64,000 nucleotides of DNA from JANLYC01 sp963750495 (GTDB taxonomy: Bacteria > Actinomycetota > Actinomycetes > Propionibacteriales > Nocardioidaceae). The stretch is from NCBI GenBank assembly GCA_963750495.1, contig CAVVQV010000004.1, positions 372,001 to 436,000 of the forward strand, given 5' to 3'. Each line of letters begins with the position of its first letter. Positions within the stretch are counted from its first letter, which is position 1. Below, piece by piece: positions 34,875-43,898 of the stretch. The position numbers were made by a program, and so were the translations under genes. The notes under the pieces are model-generated. The model was not told the origin of the DNA, ran no database searches, and saw only the letters and a list, made by a program, of their open reading frames with translations.

Positions 34875-36110
34875 TCAGAGCGCGGAGCCCTGCTTGTACT
34901 GCACGTAGGACTCGTCCCAGTCGGTCCAGCCATTGCCCGGCTCGAGCGACCGCTGGGTACCGGTCACGATGACCGGGTCGCCGCGGTGCGTCAGGTCGAA
35001 CAGCCACTTGGCGTTGTCGGTGCTCATGCCTACACAGCCATGAGAAACGTTGTAGGAGCCCTGCGCAGAGACCGACCAGGGTGCGGCGTGAAGGAACTCT
35101 CCGGTGAAGGTAACACGCTGGGCGTACTGCACATCAGGGATGTCGTAGTACTCGGCGCTGCCGGGCTGAATGCCCACAGTCGCCGCGTCCATCCGCTTCT
35201 GGGCGAACTTCTCGACGATCAGCTTGATCCCACTGCGCGTCTCGAACCCGGACTTACCACCGGTGATCGGGATCGTCCGGGCCAGCTTGCCGTTGACCAT
35301 CACGGCCATCTGGTCGGTCTGCAGGTCGGGCTTCATGATCACGGAGTCGCCGATGGTGAAGCTGATGTGGCGATCCATCTGGCCGTAGATCCCGTGGCCG
35401 GCGTTGACGCTGTTGAGGTTGAGGTCAACGGTGACGTCCGTACCGGACTTCCAGAAGGACTTCGGGCGCCAGTGGACCTCACGGTCGCTCATCCAGTGCC
35501 AGCTGCCGACGGTGGCCGGCTTCGCGGTCACGGACATCTTGCGTTCGAAAGCGGCCCGGTTCTTGACCGGAACGTCGAACGTGACGATGACTGGCATGCC
35601 GACGCCGACGGTCTCACCCTGCAGGGGCGTGACGCTCGGATAGGTCTGCTGCGCCAACGACAGCGCCTCGGTGCGGAACGGGGTCCGCGACCCGGTGCTG
35701 AGGCCGGTCGCATCGGTGGCTCGGCTGATCACGACGTACTCCGTGTCCGGCTCGAGCAGGCTGTCAGCCGTCCACGACGTCTTACCGTCGCTGAACGAGC
35801 CTGGCAGACGCTTGCCCCTGAGCTGGCGGAGCACGACCGAGTCGAAGGTGCCGTCGGAGACGGAGACGGTGACAGGCGTGTCGACGGTAACGACGGCGGC
35901 CCGCGAGACATTGGCCGTGACTGACGCGACCGAGGTGGCCGGAGACTCGGCTGCCGCCGCAGGATCGGCGTTGTTGGCTGCCCGAGCACCCCCACCAGGT
36001 GCGGCGTCGTTGCCGTTGCCGTCGGCATTGCACCCGGTGAGCACAAGGCTCAGCGCCGCAGTCGCCACGGCGACCACGGTCAGACGGGAACGCATCCCCC
36101 ATGCGGACAT
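34875..36110 (-). CDS. L,D-transpeptidase lipoprotein with Ig-like domains
   Basis: The 411-residue lipoprotein has a lipobox (LSLVLTGC, Cys at about residue 27), two Ig-like domains (about 80-290) and a YkuD catalytic domain with SHGCVGMS, whose Cys and His are the active pair. It makes 3-3 peptide crosslinks in peptidoglycan, like mycobacterial LdtMt2. The ATG at 36110 has GAGGGAG upstream; ATG 36095 is also possible. A terminator follows it. It is inserted between qcrB and ctaF. Confidence 0.93.
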   Translation of the reverse strand: MSAWGMRSRLTVVAVATAALSLVLTGCNADGNGNDAAPGGGARAANNADPAAAAESPATSVASVTANVSRAAVVTVDTPVTVSVSDGTFDSVVLRQLRGKRLPGSFSDGKTSWTADSLLEPDTEYVVISRATDATGLSTGSRTPFRTEALSLAQQTYPSVTPLQGETVGVGMPVIVTFDVPVKNRAAFERKMSVTAKPATVGSWHWMSDREVHWRPKSFWKSGTDVTVDLNLNSVNAGHGIYGQMDRHISFTIGDSVIMKPDLQTDQMAVMVNGKLARTIPITGGKSGFETRSGIKLIVEKFAQKRMDAATVGIQPGSAEYYDIPDVQYAQRVTFTGEFLHAAPWSVSAQGSYNVSHGCVGMSTDNAKWLFDLTHRGDPVIVTGTQRSLEPGNGWTDWDESYVQYKQGSAL

Positions 36111-36282
36111 CAAGCAACTCCCTCGAGTTTTCTGAAAAGCCGTGCTCACCCCTGCCCGACCAGCCTAACAAGTCGCGGGGGCAGGGAGAAATATGCCCGA
36201 TTCCGCGCGCGCCCCCGCCGACACAAACCAGCCGACCGCTGGACACCTTGGACAGGGCCGGCGCCGCCGGAGGTCCCGCGGC

Positions 36283-36678
36283 TCAGTGGGCGTGCTCGCC
36301 GCGGTAGAACTCGAAGACCCACCCGATCAGGGCGATCGACCCGGCCCCGGCCCCGATGAGGAACAACCACCAGCCGAACACCACGCCCAGGACGCACACT
36401 CCGAGCGCTGAGGCGCACCACAGCGGCCACCAGGAGTACGGCGGGAAGAACCCCAGCTCACCGGCCCCGTCGACGACCTCTGCGTCCTTGAGGTCCTCGG
36501 GACGCGGATCCATCTTGTTGGCGTGGAAGCCCAGGTAGAACGTCACCAGCAGGGCCAGCCCGGTGGTCATCACCAGCGCAGCCGTTCCGGTGGGATCGGA
36601 GCTGAAGAACCAGTAGGTCGGCGCGACGAGGGCGAAGAAGACCGTGTTGGCCCCGAAGATCCAGGCTTCGATCTTCAC
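36283..36678 (-). CDS. ctaF: Cytochrome c oxidase subunit IV (actinobacterial)
   Basis: The 131-residue protein has four predicted helices and the family's PYSWWPLWCASALG segment. It is an actinobacteria-specific small subunit of the aa3 oxidase. The start codon overlaps the ctaD stop by four bases, giving the coupled order ctaC-ctaD-ctaF. The 172 bases behind it up to the L,D-transpeptidase start show no gene. Confidence 0.93.
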   Translation of the reverse strand: MKIEAWIFGANTVFFALVAPTYWFFSSDPTGTAALVMTTGLALLVTFYLGFHANKMDPRPEDLKDAEVVDGAGELGFFPPYSWWPLWCASALGVCVLGVVFGWWLFLIGAGAGSIALIGWVFEFYRGEHAH

Positions 36679-38474
36679 TTGTCACCCTCCGGGTCTGCCT
36701 CGTGCGGATGACCTGGGTCGTCAGGACGTGTCTCGCCGCTCACCTGACCCTGCAGGTGCTCGCGACGGCCGCTCATCTCGCCTGTGTCGGCGATCTCGCC
36801 GTCCTCGTTGACCTTGCTGTTCTGGTCGATCTCCATGAGCGCCACCTCGGGGTGATGCAGGTCGAACGCGGGGCTCTCGGAGCGGATCCGGGGCAGCGAG
36901 GTGAAGTTGTGCCGCGGTGGTGGCGAGGACGTCGCCCACTCGAGTGACCGGCCCCAGCCCCACGGGTCGTCGGACTCCACAAGAGGGGACTTGCGCGACT
37001 TCCACACGTTGTACAAGAACGGCAGGGTCGAGGCACCGAGCACGAAGGCTCCGATCGACGAGAGCTCGTTGAGCCCGGTGAACCCGTCGGTGGGCTTGTA
37101 GTCGGCGTAGCGACGCGGGAAGCCCTCGACGCCGAGCCAGTGCTGGACCAGGAACGTGGTGTGGAAGCCGACGAACAGCAGCCAGAAGTGGATCTTGCCG
37201 AGCCGTTCGTCGAGCATCCGTCCGGTGAGCTTCGGCCACCAGAAGTAGAAGCCACCGAACATCGCGAACACCACGGTGCCGAACACGACGTAGTGGAAGT
37301 GCGCCACCACGAAGTAGGAGTCGGACAGCTGGAAGTCCAGCGGCGGCGACGCCAGGATGATGCCGGTCAGGCCACCGAACAGGAATGTGGTCAAAAAGCC
37401 CACGGCCCAGAGCATGGGTGTATCAAGAGAGACAGACCCGCCCCACATCGTGCCTATCCAGTTGAAGAACTTCACCCCGGTCGGTACGGCGATCAGGAAC
37501 GTCATGAACGAGAAGAACGGTAGGTCGACAGCTCCGGTGACGAACATGTGGTGCGCCCACACCGCCACCGACAGCGCCGCGATCGCCAGCGTGGCGCCCA
37601 CGAGGCCGACGTAGCCGAAGATCGGCTTGCGACTGAACACCGGCAAGATCTCGGTGATGATGCCGAAGAACGGCAACGCGATGATGTAGACCTCGGGATG
37701 GCCGAAGAACCAGAACAGGTGCTGCCACAGGATCGGTCCGCCGTTGGCGGCGTCGAAGATGTGCGCCCCGAGCAACCGGTCCGCCTCGAGCGCCAGCAGC
37801 GCACCGGCGAAGATCGGGAAGGCGATCAGCACGAGCAGTGAGGTGACCAGGATGTTCCACGTGAAGATGGGCATCCGGAACATGGTCATGCCGGGAGCCC
37901 GCATGCAGAAGATCGTGGTGACGAAGTTGACCGCGCCGAGGATCGTGCCCAGACCGGCCATCCACAGCCCCATGACCCACAGGTCTCCGCCCACACCTGG
38001 CGAGCGGATGGAGTTGGACAGCGGGGCGTAGGCGAACCAACCGAAGTCGGCGGCGCCTCCCGGCACGAGGAACCCCGAGACGACGATGAGGCCGCCGAAC
38101 AGGAACAGCCAATAGCTGAACATGTTGAGCCGCGGGAACGCCACGTCGGGCGCGCCGATTTGAAGCGGCATGATCGCGTTCGCGAAGCCGATGAACAGCG
38201 GGGTCGCGAACAGCAGCAGCATGATCGTGCCGTGCATGGTGAAGAGCTGGTTGTAGACCTCGTCGGTCACGAACTGCAGCCCGGGCTGGGCGAGCTCGGC
38301 ACGGATCACCATGGCCATGACGCCACCGAGCAGGAAGAACAGGAAGGACGTGCCCAGGTAGAGGTTGCCGATGACCTTGTGGTCGGTGGTCGTCAGGACC
38401 CGGACGACGAACTGCCCTTTGGTGAGCGGTCGCCGCGCAGTCTGGACGCGTTGGCCGGCGTCGATCGCGGTCAT
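36675..38474 (-). CDS. ctaD: Cytochrome c oxidase subunit I
   Basis: The 599-residue protein has about 12 helices and the metal-binding signatures of heme-copper oxidases: the loop FGHPEVYIIALPFFGI with the His-Tyr region, AHHMFVTGA with the CuB histidines and HFHYVVFGTVVF with the heme ligands. It contains heme a and the heme a3-CuB oxygen-reducing site. The ATG overlaps the ctaC stop by four bases. The C-terminal 60 residues are polar and cytoplasmic. Confidence 0.97.
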   Translation of the reverse strand: MTAIDAGQRVQTARRPLTKGQFVVRVLTTTDHKVIGNLYLGTSFLFFLLGGVMAMVIRAELAQPGLQFVTDEVYNQLFTMHGTIMLLLFATPLFIGFANAIMPLQIGAPDVAFPRLNMFSYWLFLFGGLIVVSGFLVPGGAADFGWFAYAPLSNSIRSPGVGGDLWVMGLWMAGLGTILGAVNFVTTIFCMRAPGMTMFRMPIFTWNILVTSLLVLIAFPIFAGALLALEADRLLGAHIFDAANGGPILWQHLFWFFGHPEVYIIALPFFGIITEILPVFSRKPIFGYVGLVGATLAIAALSVAVWAHHMFVTGAVDLPFFSFMTFLIAVPTGVKFFNWIGTMWGGSVSLDTPMLWAVGFLTTFLFGGLTGIILASPPLDFQLSDSYFVVAHFHYVVFGTVVFAMFGGFYFWWPKLTGRMLDERLGKIHFWLLFVGFHTTFLVQHWLGVEGFPRRYADYKPTDGFTGLNELSSIGAFVLGASTLPFLYNVWKSRKSPLVESDDPWGWGRSLEWATSSPPPRHNFTSLPRIRSESPAFDLHHPEVALMEIDQNSKVNEDGEIADTGEMSGRREHLQGQVSGETRPDDPGHPHEADPEGDK

Positions 38475-39355
38475 TCGGCACCTCCCTGGGAGTTCTCGAG
38501 TCCGGCGATGGTCTCGGAGTCGCTACCACCGCGGAGCACGCCGATGTAGCCCTCGGTCTTGAGGCTGGCCATGTGCTGGTCGAACTCCTGCTGAGTCGTC
38601 ACGTGAACCTTGAAGAGCATGCGGGAATGCTGGAAGCCGCAGAGCTCTGCGCAGCGACCGATGAAGTCGCCGGTCGCGGTAGGCGTGAGCGAGATCGTCG
38701 AGTCGCGGCCGGGGATGACGTCGCGCTTGAAGTAGAACGAGGGCACCCAGAACGAGTGGATGACGTCGGGCGAGTGCAGCGTGAACGCGACCGTCTGGTC
38801 CTTGACCAGCCACAACGTCGGCTCGATCGAGGTCGTCCCGGCGTCGTAGACGTTGCTCCCGCCGGCACCCGACTCACCGATGTAGTTGAAGGTCCACGAC
38901 CACTGCTGGGCCGTGACCACGACCTCGTGGTCGGGGTTCGCGACCTCGTCGAGCACCTTGTTCTGCTTCTCGACGGTGAAGAAGAAGAGCACCGCGACGA
39001 TGATGATGGGCGCGATCGTGTAGAGCACCTCGATGGGCAGGTTGTAACGAACCTGGGTGGGCAGCTCGTCGTCGCGACGGCGCCGGTAGCGGAGCGCGGC
39101 CCACAGGATGAGGCCCCAGGTGAAGACGCCGATGATCCCCGCCGCGATCCACGAGCCGATCCACAGGTCGTGGACGTAGACCGTGCGGTCGCTGCCTGGC
39201 TCAGGGAGCCCGAGCCGCTTCCACTGGTCTGTGGTTTCCTGCGAGCACCCCGTCAGGGCCAGCAACATCAGCGCGCTGCCCAACGCCACAGCCAGGCGAC
39301 GCGTCCGCGTACGGCTCCGACGACAGCCGGCGGGCTCGGTGAGACTGCGACTCAC
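38471..39355 (-). CDS. ctaC: Cytochrome c oxidase subunit II
   Basis: The 294-residue lipoprotein-type subunit has a signal with LLALTGCSQE (lipobox Cys), two membrane helices and an exported CuA domain with RCAELCGFQHSRM supplying both Cys, His and Met ligands. The Trp-rich QQWSWTFNY is also typical. It receives electrons from qcrC. A GTG at 39355 with AGGAAGG upstream is the start. TAATGT, 50-60 bases ahead in the divergent gap, could be a -10 box, with low confidence. Confidence 0.94.
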   Translation of the reverse strand: MSRSLTEPAGCRRSRTRTRRLAVALGSALMLLALTGCSQETTDQWKRLGLPEPGSDRTVYVHDLWIGSWIAAGIIGVFTWGLILWAALRYRRRRDDELPTQVRYNLPIEVLYTIAPIIIVAVLFFFTVEKQNKVLDEVANPDHEVVVTAQQWSWTFNYIGESGAGGSNVYDAGTTSIEPTLWLVKDQTVAFTLHSPDVIHSFWVPSFYFKRDVIPGRDSTISLTPTATGDFIGRCAELCGFQHSRMLFKVHVTTQQEFDQHMASLKTEGYIGVLRGGSDSETIAGLENSQGGAE

Positions 39356-39459
39356 GTGGCGCCTTCCTGGTAGGTGTCGAGGTGAGAGGTGTTTCAGCAG
39401 CACATTACTCCAGCACTTCCCACCGCGGCGCCCGAGGTGGGGGTCGGTACGGTCGTGTT

Positions 39460-40647
39460 GTGAGCGCGACCAATCAGCCTCCGACAACGCCGGATCGAGT
39501 GCTCCTCGATTCGGCCTCCGGGCTGCCTCTGGATCCCGCAGCGCGCGAGGTCCTCGAGGCTGCGCTGACCCACGGCTGGGCCGACCCGCTGCGCCACCAT
39601 CATGAGGGCCGTCAGGCCAGGTTGCTGGTGGACAACGCCCGCGAGGTGGTGGCCGCCGTGATCGGCGCCAGACCCGACGAATTGTCGTTCGTCTCCTCCG
39701 GCACGACGGCCTGCCACCTCGGTGTCCTCGGTCTCCGTGCCGGTCGCCGACGGGTCGGCCGCACCGTGGTCCACGGTGCGGTGGAACATTCGGCGGTGAT
39801 CGCTGCCGCCCGGTGGACGTCAGGCGACGAGGAGTCCTCGGTCCGGACGGTCGCCGTCGACCGGGTCGGGCGGGTCGACCTTGCCGCATGGGAAGACGCG
39901 GTCTCCTCCCCCGGCGTTGCGGTGAGCTGCCTGCAGGCGGCCAACCACGAGGTGGGCACGCGGCAACCCGTCACCGCGGCGTACCACGTGTGCCGCACCC
40001 ACGGCGTTCCGCTGGTGGTCGACGCGTCGGCCGCACTGGGCTGGGTCGACCCTCCGGAGAGCTGGGACGTGCTGACCGCGAGCGCGCACAAGTGGGGCGG
40101 ACCGGCGGGAGTGGGGCTGCTGGCGATTCGTAAGGGTGTTCGCTGGCGCGCACCCTGGCCCGGCGACGAGCGAGAGCCATCCCAGGCCGGCTATCTCAAC
40201 GTCCCTGGCGTGCTGGCGGCGGCGGCGGCCCTCCAGTCCGTCGAGGCAGGGCGGCGTGCCGCCGCTGACCACATGCACGCCCTCACGTCGCAGTTGCGCA
40301 CCCGGCTCGCCACGACCGTTCCCGATGTCGACGTCGCCGGTGACCCGGACGACCGCCTCCACCACATCGTCAACGCGTCCTTCCTGTACGTGGACGGCGA
40401 GGCCCTCGTCACCGAGCTGGACCGCGGGGGGTTCGCCGTCTCGAGCGGCTCGGCATGCACGGCATCGACACTGGAACCGAGCCATGTCCTGGCCGCGATG
40501 GGGGTGCTGACCCATGGCAACATCCGCATCTCGATCTCGCCCGCCACGACGGCCGACCAGCTCGACCGCTTCACCACCACGCTTGCGGCGATCGTGACGC
40601 GGCTACGTGACTCCACCGGCATCACGCACGGGCGCTCGGATGGCTGA
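39460..40647 (+). CDS. Cysteine desulfurase (class V aminotransferase)
   Basis: The 395-residue PLP enzyme has the Lys-containing SAHKWGGP, the PLP-stacking His in QAANHEVGT and the active Cys in SSGSACTAST. It takes sulfur from cysteine as a persulfide. A GTG at 39460 is taken as start. It overlaps the TusA gene by eight bases, so the likely acceptor is TusA rather than a SUF scaffold. No SUF genes are nearby. Confidence 0.9.
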   Translation: MSATNQPPTTPDRVLLDSASGLPLDPAAREVLEAALTHGWADPLRHHHEGRQARLLVDNAREVVAAVIGARPDELSFVSSGTTACHLGVLGLRAGRRRVGRTVVHGAVEHSAVIAAARWTSGDEESSVRTVAVDRVGRVDLAAWEDAVSSPGVAVSCLQAANHEVGTRQPVTAAYHVCRTHGVPLVVDASAALGWVDPPESWDVLTASAHKWGGPAGVGLLAIRKGVRWRAPWPGDEREPSQAGYLNVPGVLAAAAALQSVEAGRRAAADHMHALTSQLRTRLATTVPDVDVAGDPDDRLHHIVNASFLYVDGEALVTELDRGGFAVSSGSACTASTLEPSHVLAAMGVLTHGNIRISISPATTADQLDRFTTTLAAIVTRLRDSTGITHGRSDG

Positions 40648-40888
40648 CGAAACCCCGCCCCTCGACTGCCGGGGCCAGCTCTGTCCGTTGCCGATCATCG
40701 AGCTCGGAAAAGCGTTCGCCCGGACCAGCCCCGGTGACGAGCTGATCCTGATCACCGACGACCCGGCCGCCGCCAGCGACGTCGCGGCCTGGTGCCGGCT
40801 GCGCGGACAGGTACTGGTGAACCAGACGGCTGCCACGCCGGGCCCCCATGGGCGACCGGCGACGGCGTACCGGATCCGGCACAGCTGA
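40640..40888 (+). CDS. tusA: TusA-family sulfurtransferase
   Basis: The 82-residue protein carries the CPLP motif (LDCRGQLCPLPIIELGKA), whose first Cys receives a persulfide. It should pass sulfur from the coupled cysteine desulfurase to a further step, such as tRNA thiolation or molybdenum cofactor use. The ATG at 40640 lies inside the end of the desulfurase gene. A broken MOSC gene at 7 kb is another sulfur-related gene but is not linked. Confidence 0.85.
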   Translation: MADETPPLDCRGQLCPLPIIELGKAFARTSPGDELILITDDPAAASDVAAWCRLRGQVLVNQTAATPGPHGRPATAYRIRHS

Positions 40889-40921
40889 CCCATCAGCAGC
40901 CCGGCACGCGGACGACCCGCG

Positions 40922-41902
40922 TCAGTTCTCGAGATCGGTCGCGGTCTTGCAGAAGTTCCACAGTGCCGCCCGGTCGTCGGCCGACTCACGCTGCCAGGGG
41001 AAGTAGACCGTCGGACGGGGTCGGCGGTCACACCAGAACTGGCCGGTCGTCCGGACCGCCTCCGGCGAGGCCGTCAGCCACACGATCGTGTCGGCTCCTT
41101 CGGCCGGAGTGCGAAGCAGGCCGCCCAGCACGGCGGAGAAGCGCGGCAGCGAGTCGGTGACCCCCGGAGTGTCGGCCCAACCGGGATGCATGCTGTGGAC
41201 TGTGATCCGGTCGGCGGCGAGGCGGTAGGACAGCTGTTCGGCGACGATCACCTGCATCCGTTTGGTGCGTGCGTACGCCGCGGTGCCCTCGTAGTCGCCG
41301 CTGGTGTACTCGAGGTCGGTGGCCAGCTCGTGTGTGAACGGTTGCGTGTACATGCCCCCTGACGTCACCCAGACCACCCGCCCCTCGCCCTGCGCCGCCC
41401 GCAACGGCTCGCGCAGGAGCTCGGTGAGCAGCAGGGGCCCGAGGACGTGCGTCGCCAGGGCCAGCTCGTGGCCTTGGGGTGATGTGCTCCGCTCGGGCGG
41501 CATCACACCGGCGTTCTGGACGATGGCGTGCAGCGCATCGAGCTCTGCCGCGACCTTGGTGGCGTAGGCGCGGACCGCCTCGAGGTCGCTCACGTCGCAC
41601 GTCTCGAGAACGAGGTCCGCGTCTGGCACGGCGGCCGCGATCTCGTCTGCTGCTGTGCGCAGCCGGTCCTCGGTGCGCCCGACCATGTGCACGGTGCCGC
41701 CGAGCCTCGCCATCCCCTCGGCTGCGGCCTTGCCGAGACCAGAGCTCGCCCCGGTCACGATGACGTGCTTGCCCGCGAGGGCATCCGGCGGCGGATCGGC
41801 CGGCCACCAGTGGCGCCGCAAGCGAGGTCCGATCCGGGTGTAGCCGGGAAGAACGGTGCGGTCGAGGGTCGTGTCGAGCATGCGGGCCAGCACCGAAGTC
41901 AT
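40922..41902 (-). CDS. Short-chain dehydrogenase/reductase
   Basis: The 326-residue protein has an N-terminal extension of 40 residues, then the Rossmann motif IVTGASSGLGKAAAEG, NAGVMPP and the catalytic YARTK with an upstream Ser (VTSGGMY). It resembles retinol-dehydrogenase-like SDRs. The substrate is unknown. It lies 22 bases behind the adenosine kinase stop on the same strand, and converges with tusA. Confidence 0.88.
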   Translation of the reverse strand: MTSVLARMLDTTLDRTVLPGYTRIGPRLRRHWWPADPPPDALAGKHVIVTGASSGLGKAAAEGMARLGGTVHMVGRTEDRLRTAADEIAAAVPDADLVLETCDVSDLEAVRAYATKVAAELDALHAIVQNAGVMPPERSTSPQGHELALATHVLGPLLLTELLREPLRAAQGEGRVVWVTSGGMYTQPFTHELATDLEYTSGDYEGTAAYARTKRMQVIVAEQLSYRLAADRITVHSMHPGWADTPGVTDSLPRFSAVLGGLLRTPAEGADTIVWLTASPEAVRTTGQFWCDRRPRPTVYFPWQRESADDRAALWNFCKTATDLEN

Positions 41903-41923
41903 GGCCTCAGCCTAGGCGCTGCA

Positions 41924-42910
41924 TCAGGGCGTGCCCGGCGCGATCCACGGGGTGATCCCCGCGACGGCCTCATCCCCGTACGCTTCGGCGAACCGCGCGA
42001 TGAACTCCTGCCGGGTGAAGGAGTACTCCTGGGTGCCCACGCGCTCGACGACGTACGCCGCCAGCACACAGCCGACCTGGGCGGCGGACGTCCACGACAA
42101 CCCGGCCGAGATCGCGCCGAGGAAGCCGGACCGGAAAGCGTCGCCCACCCCCGTCGGCTCGACGGCAGTCACCCCGGGGACGGCGGTGACGACGACGGGC
42201 TCGACGTCGAGACTTTCGACTCGGGCGCCGGCAGGTCCGAGCGTCACCACACGCATCCCGACGCGCTTGAGGATCTCGTCGGACGACCAGCCGGTCTTCT
42301 GCTCCATCAGCGCCGCTTCGTACTCGTTGGAGAGCAGGATCGTGGCGCCGTCGATGAGGTCGCGGATGAGCTCGCCGTCGGAGAACGCCAGCTGCTGGGA
42401 CGGGTCCGCCGCAAAGGGAATGCCCCGGTCACGGCACTCGTGCGTGTGTCGCAGCATCGCCTCGGGGTCATTCGGCGCCACGACGACCAGGTCGAGCGGT
42501 CCCACCCGGTCAGCGATCGGCTTCAGCTCGATGTCGCGGGCCTCGCTCATCGCCCCGGCGTAGAACGAGGCGATCTGGGCGTGCGAGCGGTCCGTCGTAC
42601 AGATGAAGCGGGCGGTGTGACGCGTCTCGGAGTAGTGCAACGACTCGCAGTCGACGCCGTGCCGCTCCAACCACGACCGGTAGTCGGCGAAGTCCTCACC
42701 GACCGCGGCGACGAGCACTGGTCGCGCGCCGAGCGCGGCCAGGCCGAACGCAATGTTGGCGGCGCACCCTCCCCGACGTACTTCGAGGTCCTCCACGAGA
42801 AAGGACAACGCGATCTTGTCGAGCTGATCGACGACGAGGGAGTCGGCGAAGAGCCCGGGGAAGGACATGAGGTGGTCGGTGGCAGCTGAGCCGGTGACAG
42901 CGATGGGCAC
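41924..42910 (-). CDS. adoK: Adenosine kinase-type PfkB sugar kinase
   Basis: The 328-residue protein starts AVTGSAATDHLMSFPG, has the substrate-site RRGGCAANIAFGLA, and the ATP-site PTGVGDAFRSGFLG with the catalytic Asp. The sequence closely parallels M. tuberculosis adenosine kinase (Rv2202c), for instance ASFYAGAMSEARDI and AADPSQQLA. It phosphorylates adenosine, or a related ribosyl compound. Gene order next to erpA and glycerate kinase supports the assignment. Confidence 0.88.
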   Translation of the reverse strand: MPIAVTGSAATDHLMSFPGLFADSLVVDQLDKIALSFLVEDLEVRRGGCAANIAFGLAALGARPVLVAAVGEDFADYRSWLERHGVDCESLHYSETRHTARFICTTDRSHAQIASFYAGAMSEARDIELKPIADRVGPLDLVVVAPNDPEAMLRHTHECRDRGIPFAADPSQQLAFSDGELIRDLIDGATILLSNEYEAALMEQKTGWSSDEILKRVGMRVVTLGPAGARVESLDVEPVVVTAVPGVTAVEPTGVGDAFRSGFLGAISAGLSWTSAAQVGCVLAAYVVERVGTQEYSFTRQEFIARFAEAYGDEAVAGITPWIAPGTP

Positions 42911-42971
42911 AGACGAACACTACCCATCGGTACCCCTAGCCGCTCGCCCGCGACCGTCCTACGGTGTAGGG

Positions 42972-43208
42972 GTGAGCGTCCAGGGGCCTCCTTCGCGGAC
43001 CGACGCCGAGCACGCCGGACCGCCGGACAACCAAGACTCCGCGCTCAACGAGGCGTACGACGCCGCGTTCCACCTGGCGCAGACCTACCCCGTCGTACGC
43101 CTCCCCCTTGCCCGCCTGGTCGACCGCGAGGTCAGCGGTGCGCGGTGGCAACAGATCTGCGAGGAGATCTCGTCGCACGGGTCCCTCGGACGTTCCTACC
43201 TCGACTGA
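42972..43208 (+). CDS. Small conserved hypothetical protein
   Basis: The 78-residue protein has a polar head and then LNEAYDAAFHLAQTYPVVRLPLARLVDREVSG and a short end. It has no known motif, no cysteine and no membrane segment. The GTG at 42972 is chosen because the region before it is shared with the divergent adoK promoter. It is 61 bases from adoK and reads away from it. Confidence 0.55.
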   Translation: MSVQGPPSRTDAEHAGPPDNQDSALNEAYDAAFHLAQTYPVVRLPLARLVDREVSGARWQQICEEISSHGSLGRSYLD

Positions 43209-43232
43209 CCGGCGCCGGGACCGGACACGACA

Positions 43233-43268
43233 ACGCCCCGGTGTCCCGCCTGAGCGGGCCCGGGGCGT
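43233..43268. terminator. Hairpin between converging genes
   Basis: ACGCCCCGG (43233-43241) pairs with CCGGGGCGT (43260-43268), with an inner CCCGC/GCGGG stem. It sits between the small plus-strand gene and erpA on the minus strand, so it can serve both, though no T-run follows. Confidence 0.65.
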
Positions 43269-43317
43269 GTGCTGCCGTGAACGATCGTCTACCGCCCGTG
43301 GGCGGCACCCGGATCGG

Positions 43318-43683
43318 TCAGTGGAACGAGTCGCCGCAGGCGCAGGAGCCGCCGGCGTTGGGGTTGTCGATGGTGAAGCCCTGCTTCTCGATGGTGTCGA
43401 CGAAGTCGATCTTCGCGCCACTGAGGTAGGGGGTGCTCATCCGGTCGACGACTACGGCTACGCCGTTGAAGTCGTGAACGCTGTCGCCGTCGAGGTTGCG
43501 CTCGTCGAAGAACAGCTGGTAGCGCAGACCTGAGCAGCCACCCGGTTGCACGGACACCCTCAGCTGCAGGTCGTCGCGACCCTCCTGCTCGAGCAGGGCC
43601 TTGACCTTCTCGGCAGCGGTGTCGGTCAAGAGGACGCCTTCGACGGTCGTCGTGGCGGTGCTGGCCTCGTCCTGGACGGTCAT
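43318..43683 (-). CDS. erpA: Iron-sulfur cluster insertion/carrier protein (A-type)
   Basis: The 121-residue A-type carrier has the three conserved Cys: GGCSGLRYQLFF and GGSCACGDSFH at the C-terminus. It receives an Fe-S cluster and delivers it to apo-enzymes. The start at 43683 is preferred over 43701. It is syntenic to Rv2204c. The sulfur donor genes at 39-41 kb are close by, though the SUF operon is not present. Confidence 0.92.
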   Translation of the reverse strand: MTVQDEASTATTTVEGVLLTDTAAEKVKALLEQEGRDDLQLRVSVQPGGCSGLRYQLFFDERNLDGDSVHDFNGVAVVVDRMSTPYLSGAKIDFVDTIEKQGFTIDNPNAGGSCACGDSFH

Positions 43684-43898
43684 GTCGCGTGTACTCCCCA
43701 AAAGGTAGGAGGTGGGTCAAACGTGTCGACGAGCTTTGGGAGCCTGTCTGCCCCGGGACAACATTCGTCGACCCGTGGCGCATTCCCATGGTGTCACATC
43801 CTGCTGCGAAACCGTTAGCAATGCCGCAGGCTGAGAGGGTGCGTCCGCGCACCGACCCCCGGTGGCCGAGGCCGACAGACCGGCCGGCGATGACCCGG

